Positions 46,473 through 58,212 of a stretch of DNA of 64,000 nucleotides are shown piece by piece. The notes under the pieces are model-generated. The model made no database searches, had not been told where the DNA came from, and worked only from the letters and a program-made list of their open reading frames with translations. The stretch lies in NCBI RefSeq assembly GCF_945859685.1, contig NC_079148.1, positions 19,851,946 to 19,915,945 of the forward strand, written 5' to 3'. Numbering within the stretch: position 1 is the stretch's first letter; each line of letters begins with the position of its first letter. Source of the stretch: Eupeodes corollae. Taxonomy: Eukaryota > Arthropoda > Insecta > Diptera > Syrphidae. Position numbers and translations under genes: made by a program.

Positions 46473-48421
46473 ATGACAAAGGCGATACCTTTTTTGGAGC
46501 TCCTGTACTACCCTCATTTAACTGTTTTTACTTTCGAGTATGTGTGCAAGGCGATCAAAACAGCAATGCATACGCTGAAATTAGAGAAATCACTCATAGA
46601 TCTTATAAGTCTCATGCTCAAAAGCAGGAAAATAACTTCTAGCATGAGAAGTTTTACTACCACCAGATCGGTGAATCGAGGCACCCCCCAAGGTGGGGTC
46701 CTTTCGCCTCTTTTATGGAACATGGTAGTAAACGACCTACTTACATCATTGGAAGCATAGGGTTTCAAGCTGATTGCCTATGCTGACGACGTTGCAATAT
46801 CCGTATCTGGGAAGCACCCCCAAGTTTTCTGGTAACTCTTACAAAATGCCTTAAATAGGCTAACAAACTGGGCTAAGCAATGTGGCCTTGGACGTCAATC
46901 CACATAAAACAGAACTAATATTCTTTTAGAGAAGGTATAAAATTCCTCAGATTAGCCCACCCAAGATTAGAGGAATACCATTAAGCTTTTCCGACCCAGC
47001 TAAATATTAAGGCTTAATTTTAGACAAAAAACTAAATTGGAAGGCAAATATTGATGAAAGAGTAAAAAGGCTACAGTAGTGCTTTTTACTTGTAAAAAGG
47101 CCATAGGATGAAAATGGGGCTTCTCCCTAAAATTAACCCACTGGGTATACACTTCGGTAATCAGACCGATACTCATTTATGGAGCTGTCGTATGGTTGAC
47201 CGCACTGGACAAGATGGTAAATCTAAATAAAATCATAAAAGTCCACCGGTCAGAAGGTATGTGCATCACAGGACCACTTCGCTCAACACCAACCGCATCA
47301 CTGGAAGTGCTCTCAAACCTAACACCTCTTGAAATCTTCTCCAAAATGGTGGCAGCCAACTCATGTGTGAGGCTTAGAGCTACCTCTCAATGGAACAGTA
47401 ACAGTACTGGACATACTACTATTCTAGACAGTTTCAGATCTATTCCAGATCGCTTATACTATACCACCCCAAAAATGGTATTCGGTAAAAGCTTCCATGA
47501 GTCCATCCCTTCAAGGTCCTCCTGGGAAGAAGAGAGACCACTGGAAGATGATGTGGTCCACTTCTATACAGACAGTTCAAAGACCGATCACGTAGTTGGA
47601 AGTGGTATATATTCGGAAAAACTGAATCTCAGTCTATCATTTAGACTTCCCAATCAATGTAGTGTAATCCAGGTAGAAGTAATGGCGATTAAAGAATCAC
47701 TATCCTGGCTCAAAAAAAACGTTATATCTTGTAAGGATATACGAATCTTCTCAAACAGCCAAGCCGCTCTTAAATCTCTCGCGTCTGTCTCCACAAACTC
47801 TCAAGCGGTCCACGATTGTCAATCATCTCTGAATAAGATGACGGAACAGTTTAATATTCACCTCATTTGGGTGCCGGGCCACAGAGACATTCCGGGAAAT
47901 TGCAAAGACGATGAGCTCGCCAAAAACGGAACACTTCTGCCTGATGTTAGACAAAAAAAAATAACATTGGAACACCACTTGCTACATGCAAATATCTTCC
48001 CAAACAATATGCTCTAGAAACAACAAATGCTAGATGGTCACAAAGTACCACCTGCCTAGCAACCAAGCAAATATGGCCAAGTATAGACTTAAAACGGTCA
48101 ATAGGCTTGATATCACTGAGCAGACAAAGTATAAGCTCTACAATTGGAGTAATAACAGGACACTGACTCATAGGAAGTTATGCTCTGAGGCTGAGGATGA
48201 GGAGGATAAGGAATAACTTTCTCGGTAATCCCTTCTTCGATAATAATTTAACTGGCAACGATTGGTACAAAACGTCTCTCTAACTTTATTAAAAGTAGGA
48301 AATGGTTTGTTTAAGTTCATTACTCTCCCATGAGTAACCTCATTAGTGGTATCACAATGGACCCTTGAGGTCTACGTGCGTCAATGACATCTGGACAGCC
48401 ACTCCAACCTAACCTAACCTA
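46473..48421 (+). mobile_element. LINE with RT and RNase H (LOA/I/R1-like), CCTAA tail
   Basis: RT motif B region VNRGTPQGGVLSPLLWNMVV (46670-46735), then TAG at 46759-46761, then palm box YADDVAISVSGKH in frame. Thumb TSVIRPILIYGAVVWLTAL leads into an open block of 273 codons (47196-48017) with RNase H: YTDSSKTDHVVGSGIYSEKL, VEVMAIKESLSWL, FSNSQAALKSL, and WVPGHRDIPGNCKDDELAKN. The second catalytic Asp (FSDSQ in the sister copy) is Asn here. A decayed C-terminus follows, and the element ends GGACAGCCACTCCAACCTAA plus two more CCTAA-type repeats at 48404-48421. Motif A before 46550 is corrupted, and ORF1 and endonuclease are missing. Confidence 0.88.
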
Positions 48422-49500
48422 TGTGTGCAAGATTTGCATTCGTAATAAATTATGAACTCGGAAATTAAATAATTACGATGGTAGTCAAAAAAAAGTGGGT
48501 CCTTCGAACCGCCTATAACCCAAACTAATTGTTGGATAGAATTCTAATTTGGCAAAATAAAGTTTTAAGTAGGTTCGTGTTAGCCTTTTTTCCATTTTGT
48601 TAAGCCCAAAAATAACAGTAGTCGGATCAATAGATTTTGTTTTCTTAACTTCGCTCCTAGAGCCTTCAATGAACCGATTTCAATTTTTTTTTCTGCACAA
48701 GTCTTATACTTTCTCAATAATATTTGATGATCAGAAATGTCAATTTTACTTTTTACATTTTAAAAACTTTTGTTTATTCAAAATTCGATGTCTCAAAAAC
48801 GGGTCAATACTTTCTTACGAAAAATAAATGTATTTTATTTTTCATCGAACCTTTTTTTTACTTGCGACATATAGGAACTATATGGCAAGTTTTGCATACG
48901 TGCAAAATTTCGAACTCGAGATTTTAATCAAACATGATATTACGATGGTAGAGAAGTCGAAAAAAGTGGGTCCCGCGATTCCGTCCGGTCGGTTTTGTCT
49001 GTCTGTCCACGCTCCTACAGCCTATACCATTGGGTCGATTGAGTTCAAACTTGGAAGTTAAGGTTTTGAGCAGATTCGCGTTAGGCGTTTTTTTCATTTT
49101 TTTTTTAAGATCAAAACTAACAGTGGCCCCCATACAATTTTTTTGGTCAAAAATCGAAAATTCGAATTTTCTCAAAAACAAACCGATAGATTTTTTTTTA
49201 ATTTTCTCTAAAACTTTATTTTTTAACTTGGCTTCTTTTTATAAGAAAAATATATTTTTGTATTGCTCAGGAAAGGTACCGCTCATAGAACCGTTATTTT
49301 GTTTTTTAATTTTCTCAGCAACTTATGAACTGATTTTAATAATTTTTTTTTCTGAATAAGCTCCTATATAACCTTAACAATATTTGATTAACAAAAATGA
49401 AATTTTTAATTATTTGGATTTTTTAAAAAATATTGAATTTTTATTTTTTAAAACTCTATATCTCAAAAACGGGTCAACATTTTTTTACGAAATTCAAACG
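48421..49500. repeat. Two tandem units of an AT-rich dispersed repeat
   Basis: Unit 1 (about 48421-48865) and unit 2 (about 48866-49500) share, in order: TTTGCAT...CGTG/CGTAAT with GAACTCG, TTACGATGGTAG, AAAAAAGTGGGTCC, CCTATAACC/CCTATACCA, AAGTTTTAAGTAGGTTCGTG (versus AAGGTTTTGAGCAGATTCGC), GTTAG, AACAGT, AACCGAT, CTTATA, TCTCAAAAACGGGTCAA and TTACGAAA. Unit 2 is longer. There is no coding content; the reading frames on both strands are low-complexity Phe/Lys/Ile. Unit 1 begins exactly where the LINE CCTAA tail ends. Confidence 0.7.
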
Positions 49501-52500
49501 TAAGACGTATATTTACAATCACTAAACAACTGCATTCCAAAAATATTTTTAGAACAAAATTGGAAAATTTTATATATAAAAAATTAATTTAAAAAAAAAC
49601 CGCTCTAACGATTTTCAAAATAAAAATTTGAAAAATCAATGGTTTTTTATTTATAAAATGGCATTTAAATTTTGGAAGACAAACTTATTTTTCAGGTAAA
49701 ATTTTGAATCTTAAAATATTATTTTTTAAATTATTTTTTTATTTTGACAAAATTGTAATTACATTCCTATCTTTCATCCAAATTAATGCATTTGGTACAC
49801 ATTTATATGATATATTTAATCAACAATCTATTTTAAAGAGTCTATCAAGAAGTATTATCTTGGTAACTTTGAATACCTACATATATGATTTTAAAATATT
49901 ATTCTTTACAAATAAGATTGTTTCACACATGATTTACTAGCCTTCGCCTGTATAAAAAAATAAATACTTAGTACCTACAAGTTAAAGAAACTGGCCAGAG
50001 AGAGTATATGTATTTTCTATTAGAATCACTTTTTCAACGCATATACATTGTACCTATTTATAAAGGTATTATGTACAACTTCTACAACTACTGATTACGT
50101 GTCACTTCTTAACTAAAATCCAAAACGCCCAAGAACCTGACTGTAAACAACATATGAACAGCAATTTCTTGTACTTGTTCGTATGCTTGTTTTTTAAAAC
50201 TTTAGTGAAAAAATAGACTGAACGTAATAACACCATGTTTGCGCTGAAAACTTAAGAAGGAATGTAGTATGTACCTTCTAGCCACCAATAACATTCCTTC
50301 ATTATCATCATAAACATGTCCTTATCTATCTATCTGCATAAAGCTAAGCACGCCAAGTGAACTATTCTATGGTCGTTTTAGACATCTATCTGCTACCTAA
50401 CTACACAACCAATAGGCGATCGCCTTACAATTTAAATATTCATGGTCTGCCTCTTTCTTATCTTATTTATTTTCCATCCTGGTTCTTTTTATATGAAATT
50501 ACAATAAAGCTATCTAAAGGAAAAAAGCTTTTAAGGAACAAGTTGAATCTATATGAATCGCATTGGAGCTTTATAGGTAATAGAAACCATTTTTCATATA
50601 CAAAGATCGTACACAAGTAAAACAAGACTTATGAATGTAAATAAAAACAAATATCGGTAAAAGATCTTAAACAGCTGACTTAAGCATGCAAAAGTTTGTT
50701 TCATTCCCTTATTAGATACAATATTAAGCCATTTTGTTTGTTATATAAAGTGCGTTGATATAAATAAAACAAAAACAAATACATCAACCTTCATATGGAA
50801 GCTCTTTATGTGAAAACATATACGAGGATAGACTCAAATAAAATTAAGGAAATTGTGTTGACTTTTTGGGTCGAAAATTAATTATCTCCCTTATTCTGCT
50901 GGCTGCTTATGGGAATGGGAATAATATTTTTCTCTCGCTCCCGCTGAATTTCTCCACTTTCGATACTAACGCGAACGCCACGCCAACGACTCGGCATCTG
51001 GTCGCCCTAATAGTTTCTGCTCATGAGAGTACTATGGTTTTCAGATACAAAGATCGTGCGGTTTTTTTGACAATTCAAATGGCATTTATATCTTTGAAAA
51101 CAAACTTATTTTACAGGTATATTTTTAAATCTTATATAAGTACTTTTTTAAACAGACTCTTAGCATACAGGAGCAAGTTCGTGCGACCCAGTCGTGCATT
51201 TTATTTTTTTTCAAATTGTGTCGGGTATAGAATTTCTCCTCACAAATTTTATTTTGAGTTTAAAATTTTGAGTTAAGTTCATAAATTTCCAAACTTAAAA
51301 TTAGTTCGACTCAAAACACTTTACGAGCATTTTATATTATCCGTTTTCAATATTTTTTTTTTTTTGAAATTTCGTTAGGTTATTGAAATTTAAAAGTGTT
51401 TGAGGTTTAAAACCACTTTTGAGGTGAAAGGGATTTTTGAATCAAGCCGAAATTATAGCACGAACTAAGGAGCCTTAAATTATACCATTATTTTGTAAAA
51501 TTAAGTTTGGTTTTGAAAGTCTCCAAAAATGTCAGCTTTGTGACTTAATCTTAATTGGTTGCTTATGCAACCAATACAGAGCTTCAGAGCTCAAAATATC
51601 CCCATCATATGTTTTTATTTTTCGATTTTGGTGGTGTTTCTAGCTTGGCCGTAAGTTGGAATAACCGTTAGTTTGTGGGGGAAGGAACTTTTTAACCAAG
51701 CCGGGATTAAAGCACTAAATAGGCATCAAAAGAGGGCTTCAAATTCCTTTCCTGCATCATTAGAACTTCTAAATTTAATTGTGGTGTTTCCAAGACCATG
51801 TTGACTATTGCCAACACAAAGATTTTGTTTAAAGAACTGCAGTGAAAAATGTTCACTGTTTAAGTTATGATATTTAAAAATTTCAATGATCTATTGAAGC
51901 GTTTACAATTATTATTTTTAGTAATGGCGTAGTTTTTACTACATACATTTTAAAAGACGGCAGCATCAAACGTGACATATGCTCGAACTGTAAGCTATTC
52001 AAAATGAAACCTATTATTGCAAAAAACATTTATTTCAAATATTCAATTGAAGATGAAAATTACTTTGCATTGTTTGAGACGTTTAAGAAATTCTTCAATT
52101 GTGCCATTAAATATTCTTCCCTTGTCAATATAATTAGAAAAAAAATTGATTCGACTACTCATGATGTTTCAAGATATTTGCTATCAGCGAACAAAACTCA
52201 TCCGTTTCTTGCGGTTTTCTAACGTGATGTAAAACACCATCTTCTACCCTCATTATTGCCGGAAATCGACTATATAAGCGCGCCTACGTGCTTCATCGAT
52301 GCATCAGCTCTGTGAATGACTTCGCAGTTAAAATGTTGAAGAAATAGTGCTCACCTGGCAACTCTCGTACATAGCTCCTTCTTCCTCCTAGAAGCTGTAA
52401 ACGCCTTAAAGCCTGTAAATATTTTGAACGGTATTTGCAAAAGATATTCTCTTAACTTCTGCAATCACTTTACAATTGCCAAAATTTCTTGTTCACAAAA

Positions 52501-53010
52501 TGTACGAGCAAAGCTTTTTTTACTCGCTCTGCTTAGATTTTAATCGCGAATGATCTGATTAGAAAATTTTCACAGATAATTATTCTTACTTACTTCAAAA
52601 CTGAAAAAATAAAATAAAAAATAAATATGTATATTATTTTCTTCTTTCTCTTTCTAGTTTTCAATTTTAGTACATTTTTTGTTACATTAAAAGATGGCCC
52701 ATGATTTTTAGTGGCGGCATATTTGAAAGTTTAAGAATTTTTGTACGAATTTAGAATCTTGACATTTTAAGCTATAATCGCAATGATTTCTTATTTACAT
52801 TTTAGAATGTTTAATTGAAATTTATATTTTAAGTTTTGATTCAAGTTTAGACTTTAACTTTTATATTTAATTTAAAGTTTAAGTAATCAAAACATCAAAT
52901 TGAAAATAAATTTAGTTTTAAGTCAAAAGTTAATTTAAATATAGATTTTAAATGAATTCAAAAAACGAGTTTAAGAAAATTCAATAATAGGTTGATGAAC
53001 TGTTTGTGTT
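49501..53010. other. 3.5-kb block without recognisable genes or elements
   Basis: AT-rich. A 9-bp hairpin ATTGGTTGC-TTAT-GCAACCAAT lies at 51554-51575. TATATAAGCGCGCC at about 52271-52284 resembles a TATA box followed by a GC-rich stretch and CATCGATGCATCAG. The frames at 50866-51276 and 52004-52222 have no recognisable domain. No enhancer can be demonstrated. Confidence 0.4.
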
Positions 53011-54245
53011 TTAACACGTGGTAAAATTGCTTTCAGATTTCGACGACTTGTAACTTATGTAGAAAACGGGATGCAATTCATTATCATTGTACCTTTGAAA
53101 TAAGACACCTCCGTATCGAACTTTACTCGCGTCTGTATGAAGCTCCGTTTCTAACTCTTGATGGTAAAGCTTTAAAACTGCATATTTGCATAAAGCACCC
53201 TTCAAATTTTGGAAAGCTTCAACTTGACTTGCACCAAAACAAAATGACGTATCTTTACGTAATAAGTCAGATAGGGGTTTCGCAAGAAGTGTATACCCAG
53301 CAATTTTCCTGAATATATCCGGCTTCGGAAAAAATGTGGACTGCATTAAGTTTTTCCTTCAATGGCTTCAATGAGCCATTCTCTTCTATGTGACCTACAA
53401 ATTTTCTGTGTTGAATAAACAATTCTTCCAGTTAATAACCAGATAATTCTTAGTTGCTAGTTCAAAAACTAATTTGAGTTTTTCAAGACATTCTCTAGGT
53501 CTTCCAACTTGAACAACCATGTCACCAACAAAGATTCGTAACCATCATGTAGCTTCTCAAATACCGCATTTACAAACCTTTGAAAAACCGACGGCGGATT
53601 ACAAAGACGAAAGGGTGCTTTAAAGAATTCATAACACCTGGCCGACGTTACAAATGCAGTGTATTTTTGGCTTTCCTTTTCTATTGGCACATGGGAAAAT
53701 CCATTTTTGAAATCATAAATCACGAAAAATTTCCTTCAACAAGGTCTTCTAGCATCTCTTTTATCAGTGGAAGTGGATGACAATCTTTTATTATCTTCAC
53801 TTTTAATAGTCGACAATCAACGCATATTCTATTATCTATTAGTGCCATCTTTTTTCTTTACTATAACAATCGGACTTGATTAATCAGAATATATCTACGT
53901 TGAGTTCTACCTTCTGCTAGCCATGAAATCTATTTGTTTTTTAACATCATCCTTTTCTTGTGGTGCTAATCTTCTCGGCTTCTGATATACTGGGCGTTCA
54001 TCGGACCACACAATTCTGCAATTCTGCACAATTGACTTGGTTAAGAACGAAAATCGCTTCGAATTTTGTCTCACTAAAATTTCTATTATTTCATTTAAAT
54101 TCTTTCTATTTCCATTTGCCATGAAGGTATGTTTCAATTTGTGGTTCAAAGATAATAGCTGTCCGTACACTCCAGGTTTAACCACTTCATATAACCAAAA
54201 TAAGCTTAATTGAAAATGTTGTATGCCTATCAAAAATTCAATCAA
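53011..54245 (-). mobile_element. Gypsy-type LTR retrotransposon remnant (RT-RNase H), no LTRs seen
   Basis: On the minus strand, the linker into RT contains VWSDERPVYQKPRRLAPQEK (54010-53950). The RT then shows the ICVDCRLLKVKIIKDCHPLP block (stops nearby), DFKNGFSHVPIEKESQKYTA, YEFFKAPFRLCNPPSVFQRF and NAVFEKLHDG. The YLDD palm box is absent: VTWLFKLEDLENVL follows instead. After frameshifts comes FPKPDIFRKIAGYTLLAKPL and RNase H ETELHTDASKVRYGGVLFQR, with HPVFYISYKSSKSESNFTT at the broken end. The order RT then RNase H with an APF-LCN-PSVFQRF motif is gypsy-like. Protease, integrase, env and LTRs are not seen. Multiple stops. Confidence 0.85.
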
Positions 54246-55679
54246 TTAACCTGGTCTATATATGAAAACTGATATACCAAAATGAGGAGCTCCTCATTAT
54301 AATGTATATTGTTATGTATACTCCAATTAAATTGATGTTTTACCTGTTTACATGCAACAACATAGATTGCAACCCAAATCAATGTCAAATGATAATGTGA
54401 ATCAGTACCGCAATTTTGAATACCTCAAGTATCGATGGTGCATAACAAAAACAACAACATATTGTCAGCTTAATTTAACAAGCCATCAATTTGTTATGCA
54501 CACTCATAGAATATCAGAGGGCAATATGATTAGTTACATCATATTGTAGATGCAATACAAGAGACGTACCATAATATTTCTCCACCCCCCACTAACTCCC
54601 ACCTCATCAATTTACCCCGGCAAAAACAAACAAGTATCCATCTTACCATAGTAACCAATATACAAAATAAATTCGGTCACTGAACAAACCCGAGCAACAA
54701 TGAACAACAATAGATATGCCTCGAACTTCATGGATACTTTTATATCTCATCAAAAGGAGATAACTAACTGCCATGCCGTCATACTTCACGAGTAATTGCC
54801 GATGGATGGATGGATGAATGGGATAGATGGACAGACAGACAGACATTTACGAAAACCGCCATCGCCATCCCCATCGCATCGCATAGGTAGAGGTTCATAT
54901 CAGACTGGTATGATTTTTAAGTAGACGGATAGCCGACCGACGACGACGAGTATTGCGATGATGGAGACGACGACAGGGACAACGGAGACGATGATGATGA
55001 CGGCGCGTATATGTTTTAAATGTTCTGCTTTTTGTTATGCTTCTCTACTTTAAAGTATCCATCTATCTTTATATTTTTTTGTGAGGCTTTGGAGGAGCAC
55101 CAAGTTTAGTCCCAGTCGGAGTTGGAGTTAGAGTCAGCGTCGCCTTTTTGGCTAACATGATGGCTTAGCTTTAAAGACGGCTAACTATTTTTGATCTTTG
55201 CTCTTGCGGTGGTAATACACAAAGAAACAACACAACACAAACCATAGATAAATAGAAACATTGTAATCCGCTGGTAATCGGAAGCTAAACCTGACTAAAT
55301 CTTTTGATTTGGCGGGTGGTTGTCAGACTAACTTGACAGTGAATAGGAAACTATTTGTTGATTTGAGACAGCTACTTTTATTGTTCTTATAGCCTGAAGG
55401 TTAAATATATCTTGTTTTTTTTTTTGCGTTTGTGTATTTTTAACTGCATATGAAGCTTTGTGAATTAAAATGCTTAGAAAAAAAGAAACAATGAGATTGT
55501 TTTAAATGAGAGAAAACTCGAAAATGAGATTGGAAGGATTTTAGACACGAACTTTTGACGAAATTAGTTTTTTGATTAAAAAAAAACACTATTTGTTGAG
55601 AATATTCAATGGATATTTGTTACATTGTAAAGAAAAAGGTACTTCATTCTTTCTACTTTGTTATTTACAACAATTTTCT
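54246..55679. other. TE-free, GC-richer block with tri/tetranucleotide repeats
   Basis: Contains GATGGATGGATGGATGAATG and CAGACAGACAGACA at 54797-54845, CGATCGCATCG-like runs at 54855-54885, and GACGACGACG/GATGATGATGACGGC at 54938-55005, then GGAGTTGGAGTTAGAGTCAG near 55120. No frame with a recognisable domain. The change of composition from the surrounding element debris makes it a candidate regulatory block of the ovo flank; this is inference. Confidence 0.35.
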
Positions 55680-55839
55680 CGTGGTCCGTCAAAGGAACTT
55701 CAACAATACGAGGGAGAAGTATTGTTGAACTGAATGTTTTCCAAATTAAATTAAATTCATGACGAATTTAGACCTGGTCCTGATGGTCTCCCTACCATTT
55801 TCTTAAATAAGTGCTCTTTCACACTTTCAGTTCCTTTCT
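55680..55839 (+). mobile_element. LINE, part 1 (before the hAT insertion)
   Basis: Encodes PGPDGLPTIFLNKCSFTLS-VPFS, the RT start typical of jockey-superfamily LINEs, in one frame at about 55770-55838. The exact upstream limit is unclear. It is cut at 55839 by the hAT element; the LINE resumes at 56908. Confidence 0.7.
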
Positions 55840-56907
55840 CAGGGGCAGACTTACAGTTCCAGAGGCCTCGAGGCAATAAAGAAGTGGAAGCCCCCTCGCC
55901 CCAAATTATTTTCAAACTAAATTTAACCATTTTATAAATATCAACGGAAAAAAGAATTATCTGAAATTGAATTTCAGGGTTTACGAACGGAACCTTTCGA
56001 GCTTTTTTCGGCAAAAAATCCTTGATGATATCGTTGAAATCCAGTTTTCGGAGTTAATCGTTTTCAATGATCAGGAGAGAAAGCTTCGATAGACGGTTTT
56101 TTCCCATAGTGGTTCGAAGCCTATTTTTATAATTTTCATTTTTGAAAATGAGCGCTCTCCAGTGCAATTTTTTACCATCAAAATAAAATACATTCTTAAT
56201 GCAGTTTCGAGGTTTTGAAATGTAGATCTGAAATTTTGATTTTATAGAATTTGGTAGGAAAATATTTCCAGCGATTGATCTGTTCCATAGTCCTTTTTTC
56301 TTTTTGTATAACTCAATCAAACACACAAATTAAACCAACTCATTACCAAGACTAGGCTCTAAATCATCCGGATCACCAATTCTGATCTGCTGCAGCGTGC
56401 AATTTTCAGCATCCATCTTCTCGATGTGATTCAGGAATCCAAATTTTACACGTATAGCTTCATAGGCGTGCAATCTTTTAGTAAGAGAAACGAATAGGAG
56501 GTCAATCACTGGGATTAAGGCGGCTACTTTGTATTTTTCCTTCGGTGACAGGTTTTCGTCTTGTGCTTTCCCGTAATCGAGCGGATTCAACCTCACATTT
56601 CTCGATCTGGTGCGGGTGAGTGATTGTACAGTTTCATCAGTTTGAGATTTTTTTTTTGGCTGCTTCCTCGTTTTCGTCAAAACCATTTCGTTCGAATTCC
56701 ACGAATGATTTCAATGATTCAAGAATCATTTTCAGGTCTTGCAACAACTTGTTTGTTGCCTTGAATCGCTCCAAGATATCGTTGTTTACTAGTGTTTACT
56801 AGTTGGAATTTGAAACCAAAAATTTTCAGAAGTCTCTAATGTGGCTGCCTTCCATCTGTGGGGGCCCGGGATTTCCGCCCGGTTGCTCTCCCCTCAATCT
56901 GGCCCTG
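55840..56907 (-). mobile_element. hAT transposon (ZMYM/KRAB-type transposase C-terminus), nested
   Basis: Ends: CAGGGGCAGACTTA at 55840 and, read from 56907 on the minus strand, CAGGGCCAGATTGA, i.e. short hAT-type terminal inverted repeats. TCCTTTCT (55832-55839) and TCTTTTCT (56908-56915) form an 8-bp target duplication with one difference. The element is 1068 bp. The minus-strand frame from 56686 contains KEKYKVAALIPVIDLLFVSL, RLHAYEAIRVKFGFLNHIEK and DDLEPSLGNELV. The C-terminal dimerisation domain follows as LRTTMGKNRLSKLSLLIIEN and LRKLDFNDIIKDF. Two TAA stops (56332-56330, after NELV; and about 56053-56051, after IEND) interrupt an otherwise continuous frame. The DNA-binding and catalytic core are missing, so it is an internally deleted, dead copy. 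Confidence 0.85.
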
Positions 56908-58170
56908 TCTTTTCTCAAAAATCTTCAGTCTATTCCTCAGCTAAGGTGAATTTTCTCAGATTTGGAAATTCGTATTTATATTCCCAGTGATGTTAACAAT
57001 TATCAACCCATATACTCATATACCTATGAAATGTTAAGCTTCTACTGCAAATTACTTATAGCCCCTAGACAGCCTTGAACGTTGTTAAATGTGTGTCTTT
57101 TGATGTTATTCTAACAGATTTCAGTAAGCAGTTTGACAAAATCGTCCATAGACGAAATCGTCAGTTCTTGTCTTTGAACCCTCTTAAAATGGATATCCTC
57201 TTACCTTGAAAATCGAAATTACGGAGTTCGTGTAAGCTCTGTCACCTCATACCCTTATTGGATACATTTGGTGTTCCCCAATGCAGCCACCTAGACCTTC
57301 TTTTGTCATTTTTACAACCAACGATCCTTGAAAGGGTCAGAAACCATTCTTCTCTCGAACTAACTAACTACAAGCTGATGATACAAAGATTTTCAAGACC
57401 ATTTCATGAACGCAGAGCTCTTCACTTACATAATTATCATGATCTTGACCGTTTTTCAGCTTGATTTTATAAAAAACGGCTTGAAACTTATTATTGTCAA
57501 GTGCCAATCAATACCACGTAAACACTTTAAGACTCCTCCCCGTCTCTACCTTCTGCACAATCTACCCATATCTACTGTTAATAACATTAATAACATTCGT
57601 CACCTTGGCATTTTATATGACCATGCGCTAAATTTACATATAGACGATATCATATTCAAAGCCAACTTATTACTTGGTGTCGTTGAACGTTGGTCTAAGG
57701 AACATTCTGACCCCTATGTGACATTTCCCTATATTTTATCTTTGTTCACCCACTCCTCGAATACCGTTTCCAAGACCGAGAATATCTAACTACGTTTCCT
57801 TCGCTTTAATCTTTTTTGTTTATCTTGAACAAACCTATCCTTCTAATTTAAACTCGTTGGAAGTCGGTAGGCAAAATCTCAAGAATTCTCTTTATTCATC
57901 GTTACATTTCTGTTTCCATTTCCTTTTACAATTCAATTTTTTTTACAATAACACTCATAACACACGTAATCCTCAAATCTTTTATTTACCTACCCCCAGA
58001 ACCTCATAAAGCTCCAACAAACCTATATTTCGTATGCCGAGAAGTGTAATTTCACACTTGAACTGTTTTAATTATAACCTAAGTATTCCTTCCTTAAAAT
58101 TACGTCTTCTAAATCCCTCTTCTGCTACACATTTCTAGATAAAGTTCTTAGTTTGTATTTAAGTTGAATA
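56908..58170 (+). mobile_element. LINE, part 2 (after the hAT insertion)
   Basis: Continues the LINE of 55680-55839. Traceable through many frame breaks are: DVNNYQP (with ISIL degraded); TDFSKQFDKIVH (motif A, about 57118-57150); WISSYLENRNYGVRVSSVTS; VFPNAAT/VPQCSHLDLLLSF (motif B, about 57268-57310); ADDTKIFK in the palm (about 57376-57400); KNGLKLIIVKCQSIPRKHFK; NIRHLGILYDHALNLHIDDI; and NLLLGVVERWSKEHSDPYVT. The C-terminal end from RNPQIFYLPTPRTS to RMPRSVISHLNCFNYNLSIP lies at about 57968-58080. It ends near GAATAAAAAACTTTC (58160). Jockey superfamily. The open 127-codon frame at 57406-57789 is part of it. Confidence 0.82.
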
Positions 58171-58212
58171 AAAAACTTTCTACAAAGCATTAAGTACTAA
58201 GGAATTCTATTT

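Noticed and set aside
50866..51276. 136-codon open frame
   Set aside because: Phe/Leu/Ser-rich with no recognisable motif, in AT-rich DNA and without supporting features. Likely chance.
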